From contig NZ_FRBL01000002.1 in assembly GCF_900142605.1 (NCBI RefSeq), positions 372,001 to 436,000 on the forward strand: 64,000 nucleotides of DNA, written 5' to 3'. Every line of letters starts with the position of its first letter. The first letter of the stretch is position 1. Below are positions 40,348 to 49,578 of the stretch, piece after piece. The notes below the pieces were generated by a model. That model was not told where the DNA came from. It did not search any database and saw only the letters and a list, made by a program, of their open reading frames with translations. Both the position numbers and the translations under genes were made by a program. This DNA is from Chitinophaga jiangningensis. GTDB taxonomy: Bacteria; Bacteroidota; Bacteroidia; Chitinophagales; Chitinophagaceae.

Positions 40348-41094
40348 CTATATCCTGCTTACAGAAGCACCGCCGGATGTGGATTTGTTCACAGCAGGCT
40401 CACCTTTATAACGTACATTACTGCCACCGGAGCAACTTGCATTCAGGGATTTCACTGCATTCACCGATACAGAGGAACCACCGGAAGTACCTGCATTCAC
40501 CGCATCGGCACGCAGGTCAGTAGCTTTTACATTCGCTGCACCGGAAGTACCAAAATCTGCGCTGGATGCGTTACCACTCACATGTAACTGGGCAGCTCCG
40601 GAGAGGCCTGCATTCAGGCTTCCTACTGCAACATCCAGTTTGCTTTGGGCTGCGCCGCTCATGGCAATCTTCAGTTTCTCACCTTTGATCTGGTTGGTAC
40701 CTTTGAAGCTGCTGGCACCACTGGCTTCGAGCTCAGAAATGCTTTTCGCAGTCACATATATAGTAATGTCTTTTTTGGGTTCGATGTTATAGCCTTTTTT
40801 GGTGTGGATTTCCAGGCGGCCGCGGGATACTTCTGTTTCGATATATGGCAACAGGTTATCTTCTGCTTCCACGCGCACTTTTTCTTCATTACCCATGGTC
40901 AGTACCACGTTGTAAATACCAGAGGTGCTGATTTTTTCAAATCCTGAAACGCTGCGCGTTTCTTCCTTCACATTGCCGCTGCCTTTGACACGCTCATTAT
41001 TGCCAATAACAGGGAGGGTTTTGAAGGCGGATAGTACCATGGCAACTGCCAGTACAGGTACTATCATCAGGCTGTATAATGCTACTTTTTTCAT
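40348..41094 (-). CDS. DUF2807/head-GIN domain surface protein
   Basis: 248 residues. The N-terminus MKKVALYSLMIVPVLAVAMV is a signal sequence or anchor. The rest is a repeated GIN-type beta-helix, with the characteristic GIYNVVLTMGNEEKVRVEAE and recurring SG-A/G units (MSGAAQSK, LSGAAQLHVSG, GTSGGSS, SCSGGSN). Such proteins are probably exposed at the cell surface or lie in the periplasm. It follows a related gene in the same operon as an ECF sigma factor. An exact function is unknown; an adhesin or envelope-stress sensor role is possible. Confidence 0.75.
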   Translation of the reverse strand: MKKVALYSLMIVPVLAVAMVLSAFKTLPVIGNNERVKGSGNVKEETRSVSGFEKISTSGIYNVVLTMGNEEKVRVEAEDNLLPYIETEVSRGRLEIHTKKGYNIEPKKDITIYVTAKSISELEASGASSFKGTNQIKGEKLKIAMSGAAQSKLDVAVGSLNAGLSGAAQLHVSGNASSADFGTSGAANVKATDLRADAVNAGTSGGSSVSVNAVKSLNASCSGGSNVRYKGEPAVNKSTSGGASVSRI

Positions 41095-41122
41095 GACGTT
41101 TTATTTTATAAAGAAATGAGGG

Positions 41123-42205
41123 TTATTCTGCTATTAATTTTACATCGCTGTTAGTGCCTGCCACACGCAGGATAGGCGACTGCTCTCCCGCTCCACCGGC
41201 CAGTGCTGTATAAACCGCCGTGGTACCAGTTTTTACCGACTGTACATTCTTCACATCCAGTCCGTTTACTTTCACATCACCCAGCGTCATTCTCAGGTCC
41301 AGTCGCAGCGCGAGTCTTTTTGAAACTCCCAGGCGTGCATTCCCGAAGGTCAGTTTCACATCTCCTCCCCTGAAAGCATTGGTTACCTGCTCTATTTTCA
41401 GATCACCGTAGGTTAATTTTGCATCCAGTTTTTCCTGTAAAGTACCAATCGTGAAATCAGAGTAAGTACCTTTTGAAATCAGGCTGAAAACATTCTGTAT
41501 TTTATAATTATCATAAGTAGCTTTGATATCGGCCATGCCAATAGTTTCAGCCTCTATGTTACTATAGGTAGATGCTACCGTTAAGGATTTCAGTTCTGCA
41601 CATTTTACCTCGGAGTAATTGCTGTTCAACTTTACTTTGTTTGCATTACCGATTTTACTTTTGTTACAGTAATTAATACCCAGTTGCAGATCTTCTGCAT
41701 CGCGGATATCAAAGTTGCAGTAGTTCAGCTTCATAATGGCCGGGAAGGTGAGCTTATCCACCGCCAGTACATCACCGAAATTATTTTCAACGTAAGCCTG
41801 TGCTAACGACTGTGGCACATACACATCATAGTCAATGTTTACGTAGTCCTTAGAATCTTTTCCACCACTAAACATAAACCATCTGGAGCTGGATTTCGCA
41901 TTGTAATCAGTGGCTAATGTTACACTGTTGTTGGTAGCCGTACTGTTAATATTTACTTCTGATACAATATTCTGTGCCTCTGAGTGGTTTTTACCGAAAC
42001 CTGTGATAGTTACAGTTGCTTTGATTTCGTTTTTGTTCCAGGTGTGAATAATAATTTGTCCGTACTTGTTGGTTAATTTGAATTGTGCACCGGAGGTGAC
42101 TTTAAATTCTTTTACTTCTGTTCTCTTGAAAGATACTTCCCCACGATTTGCCAGTGCCAGCAAGGGAAGGAAGAGGCATAACAGGAAACTAAATTTTCTC
42201 TTCAT
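41123..42205 (-). CDS. DUF4097-like/adhesin-type surface protein
   Basis: 360 residues with a signal peptide (MKRKFSFLLCLFLPLLALAN). The sequence is a series of parallel-beta-helix-like strands in N-x-S/T-rich turns (VKLNSNYSEVKCAELKSLTV, YSNIEAETIGMADIKATYDN, LTYGDLKIEQV), like the GIN/DUF4097 family. Its start overlaps the anti-sigma candidate stop (42189-42205), implying translational coupling. Together with the downstream GIN protein it forms an ECF-controlled pair at the envelope. Exact role unknown. Confidence 0.7.
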   Translation of the reverse strand: MKRKFSFLLCLFLPLLALANRGEVSFKRTEVKEFKVTSGAQFKLTNKYGQIIIHTWNKNEIKATVTITGFGKNHSEAQNIVSEVNINSTATNNSVTLATDYNAKSSSRWFMFSGGKDSKDYVNIDYDVYVPQSLAQAYVENNFGDVLAVDKLTFPAIMKLNYCNFDIRDAEDLQLGINYCNKSKIGNANKVKLNSNYSEVKCAELKSLTVASTYSNIEAETIGMADIKATYDNYKIQNVFSLISKGTYSDFTIGTLQEKLDAKLTYGDLKIEQVTNAFRGGDVKLTFGNARLGVSKRLALRLDLRMTLGDVKVNGLDVKNVQSVKTGTTAVYTALAGGAGEQSPILRVAGTNSDVKLIAE

Positions 42206-42749
42206 ATTGCTTTTTTAAATCTCCCGGAGTGGCATGTTTAGCCTCAAGCTCCTCCAGGATTTTGTCTAGTAGATCCAATTTCAATTGATAGTACCGGATA
42301 ATGGCCGCGCGGATTCTTTCATTGCCCGGATTATTTTTCAGCTCTTTTTCGAGCATCTTATAAGTATCGTTTTTTAGTTCCAGTTCGCGCATGGCGGCAC
42401 TGTCCAAACCAATCTCACCGGCGGGGTACAGCCTGATGGAATCAAGGCGGGCTTCGATTTTGGAGCTATAATAAACCTGCGCTTCCTGCATTTCAGGGAG
42501 CATCAGGGCGAGGTCATTTTTCTGATGCTGTCTGCTCTTAACAAATAAGAACAGCACGCCTGCGTTAATAATAAGTAGTGCTATCACGGCTGCTTTAAAC
42601 CAATTTGATGACAGCATACTCACTACCCGGCCTTTTTTCTGTTGCCCCAACTCTTTCTCCAGCGCCTCCCATACTCTGGGAGATGGTCCGGACTGCTCAA
42701 AGGCTGTCCTGTTTTGTTGAATAAATTGTTCGAAATTGTCCGACATCAA
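42189..42749 (-). CDS. Putative anti-sigma factor, single-pass
   Basis: 186 residues. N-terminal helix pairs of a cytoplasmic domain (about 1-45, DNFEQFIQQNRTAFEQSGPS then WEALEKELGQQ), a single membrane helix at about 49-71 (WFKAAVIALLIINAGVLFLF), and a helical periplasmic part to 186. The gene overlaps the preceding ECF sigma gene by 4 bp (ATGA-type coupling) and overlaps the surface-protein start by 17 bp. The order and topology fit an anti-sigma factor, though no HCC (zinc) motif is present, so the anti-sigma call is by context. Confidence 0.6.
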   Translation of the reverse strand: MMSDNFEQFIQQNRTAFEQSGPSPRVWEALEKELGQQKKGRVVSMLSSNWFKAAVIALLIINAGVLFLFVKSRQHQKNDLALMLPEMQEAQVYYSSKIEARLDSIRLYPAGEIGLDSAAMRELELKNDTYKMLEKELKNNPGNERIRAAIIRYYQLKLDLLDKILEELEAKHATPGDLKKQYEEKI

Positions 42750-43312
42750 TTCATAATGTTTTGCTGATTCACAATCTGTCTTACTTTCTCTTTAGCCCGC
42801 ATATACTGTGTTTTGGCAGTAGATTCGGATATTCCCAGCATGTCTGCGATTTCCTTGTGGGAATAGTTTTCAAAGAGATAAAGATTCAGCACCGTACGAT
42901 AACCTGTAGGAAGCGCTGTGATAGCTGATTTAACAGCTGTCACCGTGTAACTAAACTGCGCTTCATCCAAACCGGCGTCTTCAGATATCTCCATCTCTCC
43001 TACTTCTTCGAAGTAGACTTTTTTGCGGCGAAGATAGTTCAGACAATGGTTGACTACAATTCTCTTGATCCAGGCACTTAAACTGGTGTCTTTCTCCAGT
43101 TTGCCAATGCTGCGGTAAACCTGTATAAACGCCTCCTGCAATACATCTTCTGCATCACTAACCTGATTGGTCATACGAAGGCAAATATTATACATGGCTG
43201 CAGAGTAGGCATCATAGATTTCGCGAAATGCGCGAACATCCCCCTTCTTGCAGCGGTCTACTACATTCTCGGCTAATGGCGTCTGATTCAAGTTGTTTTC
43301 TGATGCTTTCAT
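42746..43312 (-). CDS. ECF-type RNA polymerase sigma factor
   Basis: 188 residues. Region 2: DRCKKGDVRAFREIYDAYSA and VSDAEDVLQEAFIQVYRSIG (the DAEDVLQE sequence is the ECF signature). Region 4: LPTGYRTVLNLYLFENYSHK and EIADMLGISESTAKTQYMRA, the promoter-recognition helix-turn-helix. It opens an operon of sigma, putative anti-sigma and two GIN-type surface proteins, so it likely drives its own operon as well as other genes. A minus-strand -7 element TACATTTG (43476-43483) is the best promoter candidate, with a long leader. Confidence 0.92.
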   Translation of the reverse strand: MKASENNLNQTPLAENVVDRCKKGDVRAFREIYDAYSAAMYNICLRMTNQVSDAEDVLQEAFIQVYRSIGKLEKDTSLSAWIKRIVVNHCLNYLRRKKVYFEEVGEMEISEDAGLDEAQFSYTVTAVKSAITALPTGYRTVLNLYLFENYSHKEIADMLGISESTAKTQYMRAKEKVRQIVNQQNIMN

Positions 43313-43546
43313 TATAAAGACAATGATTGTGTGAAAGGTTGCACGCTTTAGTTCAAAAATTCAGGCAAGAGGGTCACTTATCAGGGCTTTCCAAAGCGCT
43401 GCACAACTATACTTATTTGACTGTCAGAATACTATAGATTATTAAAAAAGCAATTCCTGTCGAAGATTTTTTTTTCAAATGTAGATGCAATCCCTTTCTG
43501 TAACCAGTGAAATTCCACCAAACAGCATTTTTTTGTGACGAAATGA
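43313..43546. promoter_or_regulatory. Leader of the ECF sigma operon
   Basis: Spacer before the sigma gene. On the minus strand TACATTTG at 43483-43476 fits the -7 consensus and would give a leader of about 150 bases. No TTG lies at the normal -33 distance. Confidence 0.35.
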
Positions 43547-43588
43547 AAAAAACGCGGTTCAATTATCTTGTAACCGCGCTTTTTCATC
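43547..43588 (-). terminator. Intrinsic terminator of the outer-membrane receptor gene
   Basis: Arms AAAACGCGGTT and AACCGCGCTTTT with a 12-base loop and a T-rich flank on the minus strand (reading TTTTTTTC). Confidence 0.8.
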
Positions 43589-43627
43589 CTTATATATACC
43601 TAATAAACCTTACGGAGTGGCGCGGTA

Positions 43628-46105
43628 TTAGTTGCTGCTGGCCTTACTGCGGCTTTGTTCCGCTTCCAGACCGGTTTTGCGGCTACGGGCAGCTTTTACA
43701 TTCGTATTTCCAAAACGGTAAGTGAAGTTCAGCCTTACCTGACGGGCATCCCAGCTGCTTCTTACCCTCGTGTCCATACCTGCGTTAGCAAAGGAACCTC
43801 TGAAGTATTGGGTGCCCAGTACGTCGGTTACGTTCAGTTTCAGACTACCTTTACCTTTCAGGATTTTTTGCTGTAATCCCAGGTCCAAAGCCCCCATGGA
43901 CTTCATTCTGAACAGCTCACCATCGGAGATACCCGGCGCTACGTAGAAGTAGATGGCTTCAGCAGTCAGTGTTTTAGACAGGGTGAACGTATGCTGGGTA
44001 CGACCAAAGAACCCTACTGCATTCATTTTTACGTTGTTATCGTTTACGAAAGCACTGTAACCGGTGTAGTAAACAGACAGGGTGGTGAAAGTACTCCACC
44101 ATTTTGCTATCGGGAATGGTGCAGAGATATTCAGACTCAGGTTATCAGACTTCGCCACGTTCATATACTTGTACCTGAGCAGGGAAGAATCACCGGTAGC
44201 AGGATTTTTATCTGTTTCGATGATACGCATCATCAGGTCGGTCGTATGAATGTAGTTCACAGATGTCATCAGGAAATCTTTGAAGGTATGCGACACCTCC
44301 AGGTTATGGGAATACTGTGGTTTCAGATTCGGATTACCTGCCTGAATAGTATAACGGTCCATGTAGAATTCAAACGGGTTCAGATCTTCGTAGCTTGGGC
44401 GCTGAATGCGGCGACTGTAGCTGAATCCAAGCGTATTGTTTTTGTCTGCCTTATAGCTCAAAGCCATGCTTGGAAACAGGTTGAAGTAAGACGTATCGTT
44501 TTTAACAGTGCCTTTTTGTGATTCACGCAGCGATGTTGATTCACCGGTAACGTTGGTTTGCTCAGCGCGGAGACCTACCTGCAGTGTCAGTTTTTTGAAC
44601 TGTTTGTTGAAGTTTACATACGCGGCGTTCACATTCTCCTTATATATAAAATGGTTGGAGCGCATGGTATCCGCCTGCCAGTTATTCATCCGTAAAGAAT
44701 CGAAACGGGCATCGTTATCAGAAGTCACAAAACTAATTTTGGCTCCCATTTCCAGTTTAGCCTGCTTACCTAACGGGTGGATATAATCAGCTTTTGCAGT
44801 TTTGATAGTAATGATAGATGGCTGATTGCTACGGGAAGTATCTGCGTTTAACAGTTTATTAAACACCGGATCAGAAGTGGCGGCAAAGATATTAGCATAC
44901 TGCCTGTCAGAACTCTTTGAATAGTCCAGATCTATATTCAGTTCTCTGCCGGTAGAATCCAGTACACCACGGTAGTTGATGTTATAAGCACCTCTTTTCC
45001 AGGTACCGTTATTACCACCATTGGTATGCAGAATGGAATCAAGTATGTTGCCATAGCCAATATTGGTGATCGCACTTGTTGGATTAACGTATTTATTTTG
45101 TGCCAGATCTACCAAAACACCTACCGTATGATTTTTGGCAACGAAGAAGTCGGCTCCTACTCTTCCACCCTGATAGTTATTTTCATGATGTGACTCATTC
45201 GATTGATCAAAAATCTGCTGGCCATTCTTGTCGTCTACAGTTCTGTAAATATTAAGTGACTGCTGGTTCTCCCTATGGCTGTAATTATAGGAACCGAAAA
45301 CGTTCACAAATTTGCTGCGTGTGTTCAGGTTGAGTGCACCGTTGTAACGGGGCCAGGTACCGTAAGCGCCACCCAGCGTAAGGTTACCGTTTGTTCCGTA
45401 GTTGCTGTTTTTCTTGAGTTTCAGGTTGATCACACCGGCGTTGCCGGCGGCGTCGTATTTAGCGGAAGGATTGGAAATCAGTTCGATCTGATCCAGGCTG
45501 GTAGCCGGCATGGATTTCAGCAGTTCTGCAATATCCTGGTTGGACATGCTGGTTTGTTTCCCATCGATCAGGATCATGACTCCTCCTTTTCCTTTCATGG
45601 AGATGTTACCGTCTTTATCTACCGTGATATTCGGTGATTTTTCGAGGGCTTCCATAGCAGTACCGCCGGCGGTGGCGATGTTGGCTTCCACATTTACCAC
45701 CAGCCGGTCCACTTTCTGTTCGATGAAAGGTTTGCGGGCGGTTACATCTATTGCTTTCAGATTTTTGCTGTTTACAGTCAGTTCCAACGCTGGTGCGGTG
45801 AAGGAGCCGCCTTTAGCTTCAAAAGGGCTGCTGTAAACTTTATTCATACCTACAAAGGCGGCGGCGATGATGTATTTGCCGTTTTTGATCTGTTCGAATT
45901 CGTATTTACCTGCGATATCAGCTACAGCACCTTTCACAAGGGATGAATCGGTTGCCTTCAGGAGGGTTACGGTGGCAAATTCTACGGGTTTGTTACCAGC
46001 CTGGATTACCTGGCCGGAAATGCGGTTGGGGGTTTGAGCCTGAGAGCTGAAGGAAGCGCCTATTACACTGGTTGTCAACATAAACGCTTTAACAATTGCT
46101 TTCAT
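43628..46105 (-). CDS. Outer-membrane beta-barrel receptor (OMP_b-brl_3 type, CarboxypepD_reg domain)
   Basis: 825 residues with a signal peptide (MKAIVKAFMLTTSVIGASFSSQA, in fragments). The N-terminal domain (about 25-110) is CarboxypepD_reg-like (ISGQVIQAGNKPVEFATVTL). A plug domain follows (GTAMEALEKSPNITVDKDGN, GGVMILIDGKQTSM), and then a large barrel with frequent aromatic strands and a C-terminal FTYRF followed by a polar tail. This is the TonB-dependent-receptor-like class in Bacteroidota (outer_membrane beta-barrel family). The ligand is unknown. It is separately transcribed, but its 3' end lies near the ECF operon start. Confidence 0.82.
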   Translation of the reverse strand: MKAIVKAFMLTTSVIGASFSSQAQTPNRISGQVIQAGNKPVEFATVTLLKATDSSLVKGAVADIAGKYEFEQIKNGKYIIAAAFVGMNKVYSSPFEAKGGSFTAPALELTVNSKNLKAIDVTARKPFIEQKVDRLVVNVEANIATAGGTAMEALEKSPNITVDKDGNISMKGKGGVMILIDGKQTSMSNQDIAELLKSMPATSLDQIELISNPSAKYDAAGNAGVINLKLKKNSNYGTNGNLTLGGAYGTWPRYNGALNLNTRSKFVNVFGSYNYSHRENQQSLNIYRTVDDKNGQQIFDQSNESHHENNYQGGRVGADFFVAKNHTVGVLVDLAQNKYVNPTSAITNIGYGNILDSILHTNGGNNGTWKRGAYNINYRGVLDSTGRELNIDLDYSKSSDRQYANIFAATSDPVFNKLLNADTSRSNQPSIITIKTAKADYIHPLGKQAKLEMGAKISFVTSDNDARFDSLRMNNWQADTMRSNHFIYKENVNAAYVNFNKQFKKLTLQVGLRAEQTNVTGESTSLRESQKGTVKNDTSYFNLFPSMALSYKADKNNTLGFSYSRRIQRPSYEDLNPFEFYMDRYTIQAGNPNLKPQYSHNLEVSHTFKDFLMTSVNYIHTTDLMMRIIETDKNPATGDSSLLRYKYMNVAKSDNLSLNISAPFPIAKWWSTFTTLSVYYTGYSAFVNDNNVKMNAVGFFGRTQHTFTLSKTLTAEAIYFYVAPGISDGELFRMKSMGALDLGLQQKILKGKGSLKLNVTDVLGTQYFRGSFANAGMDTRVRSSWDARQVRLNFTYRFGNTNVKAARSRKTGLEAEQSRSKASSN

Positions 46106-46546
46106 ACAAGGGCGGTTTAGGTATTTTTAGATTGATTTAGTACTTATAGCTAATAAGGAACCTTGGTTTAACAACTACAATACTTTATCAGCTACAATGT
46201 AAAAGTAGGTATTATGCTTTACATAGTACCTTTTTCTACACAAACGGTCTGTAGATAGGGATGATTGGTAATTTTCGATTTTTCAGGTAAAAGACGACTA
46301 AGGAAAGCTTTAGTTGCAGAAGCCTGCAAAAATCGCAATTATGTCGCAATAAGCCCATAAAGGGCTAAATGTGTTATTATTTTGTTTTTTAGGGAGATAA
46401 GAGAGGACGTTAAGCCTCGAGGATCAGTAAAGAACAAAGGCTATCGAGGTAAAATGGCGCTTTTGGGGTGCTTTTTTGGGGGAGATGGTAAAGCGCGCAA
46501 AGGTTATACGTTTAGTTATCACCCCGCACATCCCGCCAGCCATAAA
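46106..46546. other. Leader and spacer upstream of the outer-membrane receptor gene
   Basis: About 440 bp of AT-rich sequence before the receptor gene, with the right part overlapping an unlikely plus-strand frame of 73 codons. No TAnnTTTG element was found on the minus strand near the gene, so its promoter is not assigned. Nothing else was recognised. Confidence 0.3.
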
Positions 46547-46592
46547 AAAACCGGGAGAGCGGAACCAGCGGCTCCTGCATCTCCCGGAAAAA
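46547..46592 (-). terminator. Intrinsic terminator of the DUF2167 gene
   Basis: Arms CCGGGAGA and TCTCCCGG around an inner dyad (GCGGAACCAGCGGCTCCTGC), with A-runs that give TTTTTTT on the minus strand. Confidence 0.8.
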
Positions 46593-46625
46593 AAACAGTG
46601 TAGGTAATATATTATATAACAAGTG

Positions 46626-47468
46626 TCAATTCAGATGCTCATCAATGCGGAACAGGTGCGGCTCGCCTTTTCTGCGCTGGTGAATAAACTGCATGGTGTA
46701 CACGAATAGCACCATCAGCAGGCATACCACTACAAACAACCAGCTATTATATATGGATTGCAGGATATCGGGTGTACCAATAGTACCGAGTGCCTGGTGC
46801 GGCATCCACTCCGCCAGTTTATCCGTATGTATATTAAAAGCGGTGTAACTGGCGTCAGCAGCAGGCTGCAGCGCGCGGGCAAATACGGGTACAGCCTCCA
46901 TCACTTTGCCCACACTGGATTTGTTACCGAATATATTGAAGCACAGCTGCCCATGCCGCATAAGAAATCGCAGTTCATAATTAATAATGGTACCTCCACC
47001 CGCATTCTTCTGGTAAGCCAACGGCCAGTGAAAAACATGTGCGGCCGGATCATAATAAGGCGTTACCAGCCAGTTTATTTGCAACTGCTGGCCCGGATGG
47101 TCCTTTCGGCGAGCATCCAGCAGCTGGTCATAATCCATTTTAAGTGCATCAGCTTCCGCCAGGTATCCTGAGTTTTCGTACACAATGGTGGCACCCCAGG
47201 CTTCGGCGGATAACAAGTCCACATTTTCAGGCACCAGCATCCCCTGTAACCCTGGATGCACCTCGTTGTGCCAGCAATCATGCAACAACTTATAGCTGTC
47301 ACGCCTGTTCAAAAAACGGAAACCATCCGGCACACGCAACATATGACCTTCTGTAAGTACCTGACTCTTTGTTTGCCAGGAGAAGGCGGACAATTCACTA
47401 TCAGGGTCCACTGCGGCTACAGCGCACTGGCAGATAAAAAGACAGACTACCCAACAAAGACTACGCAT
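46626..47468 (-). CDS. DUF2167 membrane protein
   Basis: 280 residues. A signal or anchor sequence leads (MRSLCWVVCLFICQCAVAAV). The middle has features typical of DUF2167 proteins: MLRVPDGFRFLNRRDSYKLL, GMLVPEN, WGATIVYENSGYLAEADALK, and AAHVFHWPLAYQK. A membrane helix near the C-terminus (about residues 244-266, IYNSWLFVVVCLLMVLFVYT) anchors it. The function of DUF2167 is not known; relatives are inner-membrane proteins. Own terminator; single gene. Confidence 0.75.
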   Translation of the reverse strand: MRSLCWVVCLFICQCAVAAVDPDSELSAFSWQTKSQVLTEGHMLRVPDGFRFLNRRDSYKLLHDCWHNEVHPGLQGMLVPENVDLLSAEAWGATIVYENSGYLAEADALKMDYDQLLDARRKDHPGQQLQINWLVTPYYDPAAHVFHWPLAYQKNAGGGTIINYELRFLMRHGQLCFNIFGNKSSVGKVMEAVPVFARALQPAADASYTAFNIHTDKLAEWMPHQALGTIGTPDILQSIYNSWLFVVVCLLMVLFVYTMQFIHQRRKGEPHLFRIDEHLN

Positions 47469-47647
47469 ACAATACTTATTGGCATTAAAAAACGTGGACT
47501 AAAGCAAAAAAAAACGTAACGTCGAGGTTAAAGCAATACGTGGTTAAGAATTATTACGATAATGAAGATAAAAAAATCCCCAGAAGAACGCAATAACACA
47601 AAGCTGGTATCTTTCTTATCATGATATGGCAGCTTTGTCCTATAAAA

Positions 47648-47677
47648 AAAGACTGATGCGGGTCGCATCAGTCTTTC
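47648..47677 (-). terminator. Intrinsic terminator of the hemerythrin gene
   Basis: Arms AAAGACTGATGCG and CGCATCAGTCTTT around GGT. On the minus strand it is followed by TTTTTATA. Confidence 0.88.
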
Positions 47678-47704
47678 CTGTATTTTTTGACACCCTATGG
47701 GGAT

Positions 47705-48130
47705 TTAATCCAGCTTGAGATTATTTAATACGGCTGGCAACTCCCGCTGCAACAGCTCAAAAAACGACCTCTCTTCTTTACGGATATGTGCTTCGAGGCT
47801 GGTGGCCAGTGCATCCATATCTTCTTCCAGTTGCGCGCTATCCGTTAAGCCAGCGTACATGCGGGAAATAACATGGTGCTCCTGCTGCAATTCTGCAATG
47901 GCAGCATCTACCAACGGATGGTAGCCGGCACATTTATCAAAGAGGTGATCTTCTTTCTGGATATGTGGTACCATTACTTCCTGGAAAATGCGGACCACAT
48001 ATTCAAACTTTGCCTGTGTTTCCAATGGAAATCCTTCGTATGGCGCGGCATCTTTCTTCAGGTACCGGCATACAAACAGCAGGCGTTGATGCTCATGGGA
48101 GAGCGGCACTAATGCGGAATGTCTTTGCAT
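47705..48130 (-). CDS. Hemerythrin-domain protein
   Basis: 141 residues of all-alpha sequence. The putative diiron ligands are in place: HEHQ at 12-15, VPHIQKEDHLF with His56 and Glu60, QQEHHVISR with His85/86, and EAHIRKEERSFF with His115 and Glu119. Hemerythrin-like proteins bind O2, NO or iron and act in iron or redox handling. It lies 20 bp downstream of lgt on the same strand, and may be co-transcribed. Its function here is unknown. Confidence 0.85.
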   Translation of the reverse strand: MQRHSALVPLSHEHQRLLFVCRYLKKDAAPYEGFPLETQAKFEYVVRIFQEVMVPHIQKEDHLFDKCAGYHPLVDAAIAELQQEHHVISRMYAGLTDSAQLEEDMDALATSLEAHIRKEERSFFELLQRELPAVLNNLKLD

Positions 48131-48150
48131 ATCTCAATCAAACGCTCGTA

Positions 48151-49461
48151 TCAGGATACTGCGGCGGCAGTATTGCTTTTATTCTTGCGGCAGTACCAGA
48201 TCAATACCAGACCGCCAATTACCATTAATGCTGAAATGATTTCTGCCTGGGTAGGATGGAAACCAAATATGTTGTACTTCGTGTTGACCCTGATTTTTTC
48301 GATGAAGAAACGCTCGGCACCATTCATGATCAGGTAGATGCCAAATATAACGCCTGGCGTGGTAATCCGCTTGCGGATGGCCCATAGTACCAGGAATAAA
48401 CCAATACAGGCTATGATCTCATATAACGGTGTCGGATATACGGCGATAGGTAATACTTTGCAGTACTGGCCTTCGCAGCCGGCGATTTGTACTCCTTCTC
48501 TGATAACGTTGTGCGGGTAGCCATAAGCGAAGAACCAGTCAGGCAGAAAGCCCAGGGAAGCTGGTTTCTCAAATGGAATATGCGGAATCTGATCCAGGCT
48601 TGGGTATTGGTTCAGGAAGAACTGTGCATTCCTTTCCACCTCGGCGGAAAACTGTGCAGGCGCCACTTTTACCACTCTGCCGGCAGCATCTGTGGAATAG
48701 GCACTGTTATAAACGCCCCAGTCACCATCTCCCGAAAAATGGCAACCCATTCGACCAATACCATAGGCCAGCATCAGGGCAGGCGCGGCACTGTCGATCA
48801 GGTGGCGGATGGTAATTTTTTTCTTGCGGGCATAGTTAATGATCACAATAGCGGCTACGATCAGGCCACCGTAGAAAGTAAGCCCACTGAACGAAAGCAA
48901 CGCCCCTACCGGGTCCTGTACGAAGTCGTTCCAGTTTTCCAGGTTATGGAAGATTTTCGCACCGATGAGTCCTGCGATGGCAGCCATAACGGTGAAGTCA
49001 GGCACCCGCTGGTGTGGCATTACGGTAACGATCTCTTCCTTTTGCTTATTGTTTTTGAGCGTTTGTTGTCTCTTATATATTTTATAACCGGCAAAAGCAG
49101 CCGCAAGGACAATACCGGCGGCCAGGCTTCCCTGCCCGGAGAACATATAAGATTGCAGGTCCTGCATGGCAGTATCCCACTGGAAAAACAAACCTAATAT
49201 TTTAAAACCGAGGAGAAATCCGATGCCGGCGTTGACGATAATTTCTGCATTGGTAGCGGGTTGGCCTACCAGTACTTTCTCTTGTACTCCCTGCAGCCAT
49301 CCCAGCTTTTCGCGACGTTTAAGCTCCAATGTGAGCACATAGGCAGCAGCAAGGAAAGCGATAGCAACGAAAAAACCAAAAGTTTGGAACAGCTTAAAGA
49401 AAGGGATTTCCAGGCCTAACAGGTCCTTAAAAGCGTAATATAAATTTGGATACATAGCCAA
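48151..49461 (-). CDS. lgt: Prolipoprotein diacylglyceryl transferase (long Bacteroidota form)
   Basis: 436 residues, longer than the usual 270-300. Extra sequence sits near residues 90-165, a charged linker (KIYKRQQTLKNNKQKEEI) and helix between the first helices and the core. Core motifs are kept: GIGRMGCHFSGDGDWG (the Lgt signature with the catalytic Arg), RKKITIRHLIDSAAP-like helix, and FGFHPTQAEIISALM near the end. Lgt transfers diacylglycerol from phosphatidylglycerol to the lipobox Cys of lipoproteins in the inner membrane. It fits the many lipoproteins in the window. The adjacent hemerythrin gene follows at 20 bp. Confidence 0.92.
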   Translation of the reverse strand: MAMYPNLYYAFKDLLGLEIPFFKLFQTFGFFVAIAFLAAAYVLTLELKRREKLGWLQGVQEKVLVGQPATNAEIIVNAGIGFLLGFKILGLFFQWDTAMQDLQSYMFSGQGSLAAGIVLAAAFAGYKIYKRQQTLKNNKQKEEIVTVMPHQRVPDFTVMAAIAGLIGAKIFHNLENWNDFVQDPVGALLSFSGLTFYGGLIVAAIVIINYARKKKITIRHLIDSAAPALMLAYGIGRMGCHFSGDGDWGVYNSAYSTDAAGRVVKVAPAQFSAEVERNAQFFLNQYPSLDQIPHIPFEKPASLGFLPDWFFAYGYPHNVIREGVQIAGCEGQYCKVLPIAVYPTPLYEIIACIGLFLVLWAIRKRITTPGVIFGIYLIMNGAERFFIEKIRVNTKYNIFGFHPTQAEIISALMVIGGLVLIWYCRKNKSNTAAAVS

Positions 49462-49578
49462 AAAAAATTGGTGATCTGAGTTTTCCTATGAACAAAGCCG
49501 AATTATCAAAAGGAAAATCAAACCACCAAAGTACGTTGCAAATTTGAATTTAAGAATTCAAATTTCTTTAAGATTAAG

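Noticed and set aside
46382..46603. 73-codon plus-strand frame
   Set aside because: It runs through the terminator of the DUF2167 gene and has a low-complexity basic composition; not a gene.
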